Source of the DNA: Centroberyx gerrardi
Lineage: Eukaryota; Chordata; Actinopteri; Beryciformes; Berycidae
DNA: 64,000 bases
Direction of reading: 5' to 3'
Assembly: GCF_048128805.1 (NCBI RefSeq)
Contig: NC_136000.1
Location: 16,910,354 to 16,974,353, forward strand
Each line of letters begins with the position of its first letter. The stretch's first letter is position 1. Both the position numbers and the translations under genes were made by a program. Positions 50,402 to 61,922 of this stretch are shown here, in pieces. The notes beneath the pieces were generated by a model. That model was not told the DNA's origin, did no database searches, and saw only the letters and a list, made by a program, of their open reading frames with translations.

Positions 50402-51118
50402 TCTCCAGGCGCGAAGTGGACAAACCCGGACTAAACTCTATAAACTGCTTACACAGAAAGTAGGTGAGCAAGAATATGTCCTTGGCATTGTTTAGGCTTT
50501 TTCTTTAGTCCGGTCTAACGACAGAAACAACATGCTGTATGTTCTAGATGTTCCTATTCCTCTCCAAGGCGACTTTTTTTTGTTTTTTTTTTCGCGTTTT
50601 CTTCTGTCAGTGAGCGCGCAGGGGAAACATGAAACATCTGGATGCAGGCGGGCAGGGTCACGAAGGGAGCGTCACTTCTCTGCAATCACACACTCACATT
50701 CCCCCCGGGGCCACGCGCACTTTCACTGCATGATCACAAAGGCAACGCAAGATGGGTGTGGAAGCAGCTTGATGATTACTTCCAAAATATTTATTATCCT
50801 GGTGGAAGACGAGACGACATTATTCCTGATGGGGGGGGAAAAAAAGAGCAAGCCAAACAAAAAAAAACCTTCAGGTGTGCGGTGTGTGTGAGGTCACCGG
50901 CTGCTGCCTCAGCGTCCTGCCTCGTTCAGTTTCCAGTCCCAGAAGGAATGCTCAGGAGAGTCCTGAGTCTTTTCTTCCCCTGTTTTTCCTCTCTTTTCGT
51001 GGAAAAAAAAAAACTCCACCCCGCAGTGTTCAGTGGTGTTGATTCCTGAAGACCCCTTTTTTGGTAATCAGCTAAAACCTGGTCTGGAGACTGGAGGGGA
51101 GCCATGCTGGAGCAGCCA

Positions 51119-51165
<47 letters not shown>

Positions 51166-53651
51166 AGAGAGAAAGGGAGGGCCCGGGTAAACAGAGGTAG
51201 TCATGTTTCACTGCTTTGGAAACAGCCCCAGTGCATCCCCACTGCACTCAGTCCCCCACCAACTGTCTCCATAACTCTTTGCTTTTCCCGCATGTTGTTG
51301 TTCTAATTCATCTCTGCTGGGCTTATTATGTTACAGCAATGCTTTGAGTGCACCCACGTGAACTTTGGACAGCTCTAAGACAGTCACACACATACACACA
51401 CACAGATACATGCACACATAAACAGAAACACAGACATAATGTTTTACTTTCTTGCCAACGATGGAAGTATTTTTGGTGTGATGATAGGATGTCCAGGTGT
51501 TTCCTAATGGATGTACCAGACACAAGAGTCCCTTATCGTTCTGATGCCCCTTAGACTGAGAAACCAGTAATCACAGGATGGGTTTAGTGATTATATCTAT
51601 CGAAAGAGAGCCAGACTTGACTTCAATGAGGATGAGATGCTATGATATCACACATCTATAAAGAAACACCTGATTTTTGTTCAGCCCTCCCCAACCCCCC
51701 TGATGCCAAACCAATCCTCATCCATGACTCATGCCTGCTAGTCTGTAATAATCACATAAAAAGTTTTATAGTATATAGTTTATAGTTTTTATATAATAGT
51801 TTCAGAGTGTTTTCAGCATACACCCGATCCCTCCGGATATTGCCGCTGCACTTCCAGAACAACAGGGTGATAGATAAGAGATTTCTCATGGATATAGCTG
51901 CAGGAATGCAGAAACTGCTGGCTCAGATGGGGATCGGTTTTTAACGTAACACCAAACAGACAGCAACATGAAAGCATGGTGGGGATCTCCCTCTGTTTAC
52001 TGCTGGGCTCTTTACTGAGCTATGGTTGAGTATTAAACAGCCCCCCTGTCACCAGGCTGCAGCCATGCTCCTCAGAGGAACATTAACACTGCTTACAGGA
52101 ACAAGATGTTGCTCTCATGCACATTTGTAACCAATGGGCCTTTGTCTTGTGAACCGCAAGTAGCCTATCTGCTATGCATTAAATGGAAGTTGGTTTGTTT
52201 GAGAGGCAGTGTTGGGCATTACCTAATCGTTGCGGTTCACATGCACAGACACACACATATGAAATAAAATGCATTGCATTTAATAAGAAAAATGCATGTG
52301 TTTTGTGTGAGTATTTAGTCATATGCATGTAGTACAACGTGAGTTTGTATGTGTATGTACTTCAAATGAGTGTGTGAACATTTCATATGCGTTTGAATTA
52401 TGCTCTAAGCAGCCTTTCATAGCTTTGTCTAGTTCGATATCTCACTTAGAGTCCAGTACTCTTCCACAAGCCCTCAGCTTGGTTTTTAATGATTGCTTTT
52501 TCTTACAATGTTCAAGTGAGACTGTTATAACTCAAACAAAACACACAAATGATAATAAAAAAAAGGAATGTGTGGATGAATCAGTCCTCAGTGCCAACCC
52601 ACTATCTGCCCAACCATCCCTCATTATGTCCACTTGACCTTGTTAACCACCCTTCTGCTGACATCCAATGGTCACTTCCAGCCATAGCAGCATACAAACA
52701 CAATGGTTCTGTATCTATTACTATGAAGCATTACATGATGTTTGCTTGTTGTGTGCGATGACTTCTCTCATGGCCCATTGTTTCAAATCAGAGTGATTCA
52801 CCCACACATTCAAACAAATGACATGGGGCAGCTTGCATAGTGCTACAGTGTACAGAATGTAGATAAATGAGACAATACAGAAATAATGAATGTTGCACTT
52901 TATTAAATGAGAGTTTAAACATACTCTGTTGCTATGTTTTGTGATGTGACAAGCATGGGTGTATATTGGTGCAAGGGAGCACTCTGAGGCAGGTGGGTGA
53001 TCTGCTTTTGGAGAAGACAGTGTATCTGTAGGTGAGGTGTTATGGGGGCGCATCCACATCAGAAGGCGAGTCTTACTGTATTTTATAAGGTGTGAAGCAG
53101 TGGGGTGATAAATGAAAGAATTTAAAATCAGGCACAGAACAAGATGAAGGCTCAGATAGTGGAATTTATTCAGCCGTTACGATAGAAGCTTCACATCACA
53201 GAAAACATGACAACACGCTATTGAATTATGCTCTGCTCTAATGAGTCGAAATTAGTGAAATTAATCTACTCAAATACTGTTAACTGTAGCTTATCACAGC
53301 AAATAGATTTGAATGTAATAACATGTCCATACTTATAAAAGATTGTGTGATGTGCCAGACATAATAAAAGAGCATTGCTGGCCTTGGCTCATTGTCTCCA
53401 CTATACCATTAATGCTGCCTATAAATGGCATCTCTGACCACTTGTATTATCTGAGGAATGCTCTGTCTGCAGACTGTGTTATCCCTGACCTTTCCCGGGG
53501 GCATACTTCGCTCTCTGAACAATCCTCCGCCCTCTGCTTTTCACTACGCTTACAAGTCTGCACTAACCCAAACATTTCTCATGGAGCCAGACATGCTTTC
53601 ATCATTGTGGCCCTAAAGATATTTGCAGACACACTCCTGTTAAGTGTGTGT

Positions 53652-53688
<37 letters not shown>

Positions 53689-54516
53689 TGCACATGCTGG
53701 TACAAGTGTGTTAAAGGATGTGGGTTAATCTACAGGAGGTGAACAGCCAATGTTTGATAGCTAATCCCTTGTCAGGCCCTATTAGGCGTCAGAGATCGCT
53801 AATTGAACAAACCCCAAAGACGCAAACAGGCACTGGCTGCGTACATGCTTAGACTCTATTGGCATGTTTAACCTCTGAAATCAACTGAAATACACGTGTA
53901 CATTTATAATACAGCACACCAACAGCACACACACACAAGCTACCAAGACTCCATTTACTGAATTAAATGGCATTTACTACAATATAGTAAATAGAGCCTG
54001 AACAAGAGCTGAGAAGTTGAGTAGAGGTTTCTTGAGAAACTGTTCAGGACGGTCAAGTGTGTTTTAGTACCAGACAAATCCCTAGAGTTGACTTGTGACT
54101 CTAGGCTGTGACCTCACTGTTAGGTTCCTGTCCCCTCTATATATTGTAATCTGATTGGCTAACACTTTGTCCTCGACTGATTAAACCCCGCCCCCAGGCT
54201 TTAGCCTCTGAGCTGATGCTTAATCCAGGATACACACCGTAAGCTGCTGTCTGCTTTTTAATGTATGTGGGGGGTCAGTGTCTGTGTGTCCATTGTTTTT
54301 CTTTCATTCATTTTTAGAAGCTTCCATCTGGGTTTTTGAGTGGCTTCGAGTGTGTGTGTGTGTGTGTATGTGTGCATGAACCAGTGATGCTGTTTCGACC
54401 ACATGTCTGGAGGATATGGAGAAGGACAGACGGCCTGCTGAGGATTTGATACCAACAGGTCAGTCAGCTGAGCTCGACTACAGATAGCTATGTTTGTATG
54501 TATGGTGACGCTGAAT

Positions 54517-54553
<37 letters not shown>

Positions 54554-55342
54554 GGGGGGGTTATGTATTTGCATTGCTATTCCTCCCATTGATGCATTGT
54601 TTTTATACAGTAGAGTTACTGTTATGGTAGGAAGTACCAGCCCCCTTCCCCTCCCATCCCGACAACCCTCCCCTCCCCTCCACATTCAAACACACACACA
54701 CACACACACACCCACACACACACACACACACACACATACACTCCCATGTGCACACAAACATGCATACACAAACTTGTGCGCACAGACATATATGCACACA
54801 CAGCTTGTTTTCATTACATTCTATATGGCTGTCTGAAGTTGAACTGTTTCATCTTCATCTTGGTCTTTATATTACAGTTTGGTTAAATTTGTAAGCAGGA
54901 GTCTGTGAGGCAGAGACTTTGCCAAGAGCTCAGGGCAAGAGGATTCACTATCACTCCAAATAAATCACAAGGTCATGGAGTTCTTGCTTAGTTGCACGGT
55001 TTCTGACGTTCCTACATCTCTGTGCATGTGGAAACAGCGACAGCACTGTTTGATTGTGAGCACGTCACAACTCATTTCACAGTGATATATTGGTAAGAAA
55101 AGTCTACACTGAGCATCTTCAATATACCAAGGATTAACAGAGCATGTCTGAGGCAAATCAACAGTCAGAATAGCAACCTGCTGACGAGGTGGAGAGGGAA
55201 GGATAAAAGGAGGAATGAGGTGAGAGAGAGGTGAAGAATGAGAAGAGGGATAGTGCTATTCTACTGGCCTGCTCTCTCAGACTGGGGAAAGCTGGGGAGA
55301 AACCCACTTAGAGGGGATTTGGGGGAATTACAGGACAGAGTG

Positions 55343-55386
<44 letters not shown>

Positions 55387-55619
55387 ATGTACGTTGAGAG
55401 GAGGGTTGAGGGTCTTAACTTAATGATTCTTAAGACATGTTACCGTCATGTCGCAGACTAAAGCTCAGTCTAGCCCTCTCATTCATATTGCATAAGGGGA
55501 AATGAGCCCTGTTAAGACCCCTAAATTGCTGCTGTTTTTCTGTATCTGAGCACAGACAGCAGTGGTTCCTGAGGCCTGACTGAGCCCAGGCCTGGTCCTG
55601 AGGCCTGCTGGGCCTAAGG
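50402..55619. promoter_or_regulatory. Divergent intergenic region between kcp and cdhr5
   Basis: About 5.2 kb between two outward-pointing genes. It must contain both promoters and 5' untranslated exons. I see no coding exon. Microsatellites are at 51121-51163, 53655-53685, 54515-54550, 54690-54735 and 55347-55385. A TATA-like AGGATAAAAGG lies near 55199 on the cdhr5 side. The rest is AT-rich sequence without features I can name. Confidence 0.5.
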
Positions 55620-55802
55620 ATGGCCCTCACTCAGCTAAAACCATGGAGACTGTCTTTAGGCAAGGCTCTTGTCTGCTCCCTGCTGGTCTTCCTGCGTCTG
55701 CACACAACCAAAGGTAGAGCCATTTTACTTCAGATTCACTCTTCAGTCACCTGATTTAGAGTTCAGCTCTTGGCCAGAATTAGTGTCTTTTTCCTTCTGT
55801 GT

Positions 55803-55841
<39 letters not shown>

Positions 55842-56424
55842 TGTGTGTGTGTGTGTGTGTGTGTTTGCAGGAATGTCCGGATGGGGTGGGTGCTTGGATG
55901 GTCAAGACATATTTGCGACCATCAGAGAAAACAGCCTTGCAGGAGAGCTCATCGCTGAGCTCACCACAGACACCACTGGGGACGGGGTTCGCTGGAGCCT
56001 CAACGGAAAGGATGCTGATTGGTTCTTCCTGGATGGAGGAAAGCTGCGGCTCAACACATCGCCCGAGAAAGTCCTTGACCGAGAGGTGAAGACATTAGGA
56101 TGTTCCCCCTCGAATACTGATCCACAACAGTGTTGCAATTTGACTATAATAGGGAAACTATGGATATTGTGAAAGTGATACTGATTTTAGTGTCTTTGAA
56201 CTACTGAGGCCTCACAATGGCAAGTCTTAACACTCTGAGTATCTGTAGGAATGCATGTAGTGTGGAGCAGCAATGAGGATGTTGTAACTAAGTTTAGAAC
56301 AAACTAACAGAGATTGAACCTCATCACCTCTTCCTTGGACTGAACACAATCTCTCTTACCGTCATCCTCTTCCTGGCCAGCTGTCTTAAATCATGGCAGC
56401 TGTTAAAGGGTCAGTCAGATTAGG

Positions 56425-56476
<52 letters not shown>

Positions 56477-57263
56477 ACTCACTCTCTCTCTTTCCATTTC
56501 CCTTTCCAATTTTCCAGTTTCAACTTACACTTCCTTTAATGGCATGATGTAAATACATTTGTGTTGCCAAAGTATAGACAGTGGTAAATAATAGATAAAT
56601 GAAGGAAAAACAATGAGAATGGTAATATCAATAAAATCTGGTACTCATAATAAAAGCATAGTATAAAAGGTATAGCATAAAAAGTAAACATAAAATTATA
56701 GTATTTTGTTCCTGGGGTCCGCACAAAACACAATTACAGATAGGTGTTTTTTCTGTTTCAGTGTCACACATGTTCCTCCACGATTAAATAATGATGAGTT
56801 TGTGGTCACTGATTCTTTATTTTGTTCAAATTCATATTTCTTTATGATTTTTTTATTTTTGAGATATTCTGCCAGTTGGATTTCTCTGTTAATAATAATA
56901 ATTGGTTACATTTATATAGCGCTTTTCTAAGTACTCATCCACCACTGTTAAGGGACTGATAATAGAGCACTTCCTGTATTTATCTATCAATCTATTGATC
57001 TCTCTCTGTCTTTATATCTCTCAGGCGCAGGTTCCCGTCCTAATAGCCGAGTTGGCATGTTATGAAGAGGAAACGCTTCAGGTAGAGACAGTTCACTCCT
57101 TTATCTCACCCTTTATTCCTCAGTGTGTCATCGCAGATTAAAACCTGTATGTGTCTTTTTGGTGTTTTAGAGTGTGTACAGGATCATGGTGGAGATTCTC
57201 AATGAGAACGATCACACACCTGTGTTCGCAGAAAACACTGTGCAATCTCTTATCCTCAGTGAG

Positions 57264-57332
<69 letters not shown>

Positions 57333-57591
57333 TTGCACACATACATGAAACGCAAGAGATTAAAATACTGTCTAATGTCTAATGTCTCTGCCTTATTGCC
57401 TACCTGCCTGTCTGCTTGTGTGTCTTTCTGTCTAGCTGATTCCTGTGAATACTGTAGTATTTACTGTCCAGGCCACGGATGCAGATGATGACATAATCAT
57501 TTACTCCATTGACCAGACATCAGTAAGCTCTACGACTACATTCTTAAATTAAAAAAATAAATAAATTCTATGACCAGTGCATCATTGTAAA

Positions 57592-57635
<44 letters not shown>

Positions 57636-59813
57636 TGTTCTGCAGCCCGATGCAGAGTATTTCAAGATGGATCTCCCTAACAGTGGAGAGATTATGCTGT
57701 CCAAGCCTCTGGACTATGAGACCAAAACCCTGCTTACCGTCACCATCCATGCCTCGGTAGGCTATGAACATTTTATATATATTATATAGTTTGTACAGCT
57801 ACAGTAAGTCTCATACATATATGCCTCTAAACAATTTCATCCATCCATTTCTTTCTCTATCATCCTCCCTCAACGTCCTGCAAATTGATATAGTCAGATT
57901 TCATTTCCTGATGCTCCTGATGATTGATTACAGAAGATAAACCATACTTTGATTTATGCCTCCATCCATTTCCCCATCATATAATCTTGAATAAGGTAAA
58001 AACCTCTAAAGAAATCTTGAATCCGGATTGTTCCAGGAGATGAGCACTGCAGAGCGCTTCAACACCAGCACCACCATCACCATCACAGTGCTGGACGGCG
58101 ATGACCAGTACCCGCAGTTCCTGCCCTGCACACTGCTCTTCCAGGACGAGTCCAACCGCATCTGCACCAACCCTGTGTACACAGTCAATATCACAGAGGG
58201 GGACGAGGTCAGTTGACCAGCACTCCCTCAGCTACACAGAATACATAGTAGTAGTGTTGTTTTGCACATTATGGATCTTTTGCTATTTATTCATTAACCT
58301 ATAGTATTACTTTGCATATGCAGGTGTTACCAACTATTTCAATGCTGCTACACTGGAACAATTCTAAGTCTTTGAATTTATACTTGTGGTGTGTTGACTG
58401 CACATTCAGTCAACCATGTATTATGTAATTGTCTTGCAATGTGTCAGGATCAATGAACCAGGTCAAATTTCTTCTGCACCCATTGCACTTGGTGAATAAA
58501 AGTGATTGCAACTCTGATTCTGAAAACCCTTTGAGATCATTTGGAGCCCTTTTCTATCCAAAACATAGAGTAACATTCACTTGCAAGATACAGATCGTCT
58601 CACAAGGTTATTGTTTTAGGGTCTATTTTTGTTGAGCTGTGATGTGAGTCTGTGATTAGGAGCGGTCTAAATGTGTGTCCTGCTGCAGGACATTGTTCTG
58701 GACTTCTCTCCTGGTCCCATTCATGCTGTGGATGGAGACAGAGGACTCAGCTCCCCACTCAGCTACGCCATCCTCTCAGGTACCACATGCACAGACACAA
58801 GTCAAAAGTAGAATGCAATGCGCTGGCATGTTTATCTGTAACTGTCTTTCTGTTAATGCCAGGGGACGATGAAGGCCTTTTCCTGATGGACAAAGAGACG
58901 GGGGAGATGAGACTGACTCAGGTGGTGAAGGACAGACTCACTACTCCTGTGCTTCATCTGGAGGTCATGGTGAGACTCATGTACTCGACATTAGTGTCAA
59001 GCTTGAATGATACCAACCATCTTTCCTTATTTCTGCATCTTTCTCCCTGTTCTCTCTCTCTTTATTTATCTCTGTATCTCTCGCCCAGGCGTACCAGGAT
59101 GACGACCCCAGGAAGTACACTGTTGCCACGGCGTTGGTCCGCGTTCTGGCGGTGAACCAATTTCTTCCAGAGTTTGACACGGATGAATACCATGGCTTTG
59201 TAATCGAAGGAAAGAGCCCCGCCACTCTGGTCAACACCTATGGCAGCAAAGTACTGATGTTACGTGTAGAGGACCAGGACTTTATGCATGTATGCACTAC
59301 TACACACACACATACACACACACACAGCACAAAACTGCTGCAAGCAATTTGTTATTTGATTTATATTTAATTTTCTCTTACCCACCCACCTTTTTTTCTA
59401 ACTCCACTAATTGGCAGGGATTCAATCCCATGATCTACTTTGCCTTCAGTCCGACGTCCAATCACACAGACTTCTACCAAGTCACACAGGAGGGGCTTCT
59501 GATCGCCAGGTCCGATCAACTCAAACCAAAAGAGAAGCACATTCTAGAGGTGAGCCTCAGAGGAAGCATTTGCCCAAGCCCAGCACTATGACAACACACC
59601 TGATTAAACATGCCAAGGATAAGCTTGAACAGATACTCAACAAACATGTCCTGTTGCATCAGGTTGTCATATTCTGACAGCTAACAGCTATTCTGACCCT
59701 AACCTACCAAACAGCATTTATGTGTTGCAATATCTTTGAATGAGGTTGTTATCCAATTCACTGCAGTACACTAGCTGTTTGTCTTTCACCAAGAGTAGTA
59801 AAAATAAAAATAA

Positions 59814-59870
<57 letters not shown>

Positions 59871-60029
59871 GATGATAATACCCTGCAGGTTACGGCTATA
59901 GACCAGGAGTCAGGTGATGCCGCCTATGCTACTATAGTGGTGGAGGTGTTACCTGAAGGACAAGCAAGTAAGGAGAACACTCATGCACTTGCACACACAA
60001 TTGATTGTTTGTGTGCTTGCAAACTAAAA

Positions 60030-60061
<32 letters not shown>

Positions 60062-61922
60062 TGTGTGTGCGTGTGCATGGACACTGCAGTTCCTTACAGT
60101 CCATTGGGAGATGACCGTCTGAGCGGCTGCACAGTGGGCAAAGCTTTGCTTCTGAGTGTCGTGTTCATGACCATACTCGGATGCATACTGTGTGTGATGT
60201 CATGGCTGATGAGGAGGCACAAGGGGCAGAAGGACCCGCTGGAGAGAGGCTGTGTGGCCCAGGGCAAACACCCCAATGTGGTGAGATCACTAATCACTCT
60301 ATTAATGTCGTCTAAATTCATATTTACCAGGATTTGTTCAAGCTTGTGTTACTGAAATCTTCTCCATGTACTCCTACAGAGCTTACGGTGGTTCCAACTG
60401 GTGAGTTATCAATCTACTAGCTCCTCTTCATCCTTGTACTCCTCCTCCTCTCCTTCTTGTCCTGGTTCTTCTGTCCCACTCCTTAATAAACCCTGTGTCT
60501 ACTAGTCGTGATCTCCATTGCAACAGTGCAGTGTCTTTGTGAAAAGCGAATCCGTGGTCTTTCAACTTGCTACTTTAAGTATAAATCTGATCTGATGATC
60601 TGATGAAGGTTGCAAGTCTAAAGTGTAATGATTTTACTAAAACTTAATAAATGGCTTACATCTCTTACATGACGAAAAGATGAAAATAAACCCTCATAAA
60701 CCCTGATGAAGGCCACAAGCTGAAACGCGGTGGTTTTGCTAATAAATGTTTGCTGCCAGTGCTGCAAGTGTTGCTGGAATCTATTCTTTTCCAGTGTTAC
60801 ATCTCTTACATCTTACAGGATGTTGTGCTTTTTCCAAACATTGATCTGCTGCCTGTTGTCCCTCCCTAGGTGAGTCACCGCAGCCCCATGCCGCAGATGG
60901 ATGACACACCCTTCAGCAATGAAGAACTCGGAACCTACAACCCTTCCTTCAGCCACCAGGACAAACCTGGCATCTACATCCACCAGGACCTGCCGCCCTG
61001 CCGAGGCCCGACTCCGCCCAGCACGACCGCTGCACCTGACACCAGCTTCATCCCCACAGAAACCCTGTGCAGCCCTCTCATCCTCAATAACAACGTTTCT
61101 ACGCCAACCAAAAGGGCCTCTAGTTCACCCACCTTTCACCCAACCGTTTTGGATGCGAGCCCCGCGCATGTGGCTCAAGATGTCGCTCCGCCCAAAGAGA
61201 ATGTTGCCTCTCCAACCCTGACATCTGATACAGCTCTAGACTCTACTGAGGCCAATCAAGGCCTTGCACCACCTTGCACCAGCCCTGTGCCCCCTGAAGT
61301 CATTAACACTCCACCTGTCATCTCTCCTGGTTTACAAACTACACCAACCAACATCGTCAACCCCTATTCTCCTCCATCTTCTCCTACTGCTCCGAGTAGT
61401 CGTACCCATACTGCTTCAGCAGAGATAGACTCACCCTGTCACAAACCTGGTGTGGAAACGCCCACAAACCCCTCATATCCCCAAGGAGAGGCAGCTTCGC
61501 CTTTAGCGTCCTCACCCTACCCAAAGCAGACCAGCACACCCCCACCCACCCCAGAGCATGCACCCTTAAAGGTCCACTTGGTACACATCGATACGTCTCC
61601 CATCGCCACACCTCCATGTACAGACGCACCCTGTCAGGTAGACCTACCCTCCGCATCGTCGGACCAAACCCACACTGTGGGGCAGCCAGAGGGGGCAGCA
61701 GACGCCGTTAGTCCATCTCAGCAGCGAAGGCCCTCGACAAACTCGGGAACCACCCAGGACGGCCGCGGGGAGGGGGAGGGGAAGGTGGATGACGATGGTT
61801 TTCGGGGTGATGAAGATGCAGACAAGAACAATGAGAGTGACGACGAATTACAGTCCGACGAGGAAGAGCTGTTGAGAGTGCTTGCTCGTTTGAATCCCAC
61901 TTTTATCTCATTTAGCAAGTGA
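55620..61922 (+). CDS. cdhr5: Cadherin-related family member 5 (mu-protocadherin-like)
   Basis: A single-pass adhesion protein; in mammals CDHR5 joins microvillus tips in the intermicrovillar adhesion complex. Fifteen exons: 55620-55713, 55871-56085, 57025-57081, 57171-57263, 57436-57522, 57646-57756, 58037-58207, 58689-58779, 58863-58969, 59089-59289, 59418-59549, 59889-59967, 60090-60280, 60380-60400, 60870-61922. They join in frame to about 900 residues. A signal peptide (LVCSLLVFLRLHTTKG) precedes about four cadherin repeats, with DREAQVPVLIAELACYEE, VEILNENDHTPVF, VTIHASEMS..., ITVLDGDDQYPQF and VLAVNQFLPEF marking repeat borders. Several calcium motifs are degenerate, as is usual for this family. 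The membrane helix is ALLLSVVFMTILGCILCVM, followed by the basic stop SWLMRRHKG. A Pro/Ser/Thr-rich cytoplasmic tail of about 370 residues ends in an acidic block and LNPTFISFSK. Unlike human CDHR5, I see no mucin-like tract between the last repeat and the membrane. Confidence 0.92.
55806..55868. repeat. (TG)n microsatellite at the acceptor of cdhr5 exon 2
   Basis: About 28 TG units with one TCTG interruption, running into TTTGCAG at the exon 2 acceptor. Confidence 0.95.
56429..56492. repeat. (CT)n microsatellite in a cdhr5 intron
   Basis: A long TC run interrupted by CACTCACTCACT, within the intron between exons 2 and 3. Confidence 0.95.
56885..56945. repeat. Dispersed-element tail-like sequence in a cdhr5 intron
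   Basis: AATAATAATAATTGG followed by ACATTTATATAGCGCTTTTC. I recall this wording as common at ends of fish interspersed repeats. Only a short fragment is present. Confidence 0.5.
57265..57330. repeat. (AC)n microsatellite at the donor of cdhr5 exon 4
   Basis: Starts within the first bases of the intron (GAG|GTAACACACAC...) and continues for about 32 units. Confidence 0.95.
58425..58530 (+). repeat. LINE-type 3' tail fragment in a cdhr5 intron
   Basis: The run CATTGCACTTGGTGAATAAA, then AGTGATTGCAACTCTGATTC, has the form of the 3' end of CR1/L2-type fish retroposons, which end in AATAAA-containing text and ATTCTG repeats. Family assignment is from memory of the pattern. Confidence 0.45.
59815..59876. 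repeat. (GAT)n microsatellite in a cdhr5 intron
   Basis: About 20 GAT units directly upstream of exon 12 (59889-59967), with only ATAATACCCTGCAG between the repeat and the exon. Confidence 0.95.
60595..60795 (+). repeat. Retroposon-like tail sequence in the last cdhr5 intron
   Basis: Two related blocks, CTGATGAAGGTTGCAAGTCT and CTGATGAAGGCCACAAGCTG followed by AAACGCGGTGG. The second has the wording I associate with conserved SINE/LINE tails in vertebrates. A stuttering duplication surrounds them. Confidence 0.5.

Noticed and set aside
61384-61656. Minus-strand frame within the last cdhr5 exon
   Set aside because: It is antisense to the in-frame cytoplasmic-tail coding sequence of cdhr5 and shows no domain.
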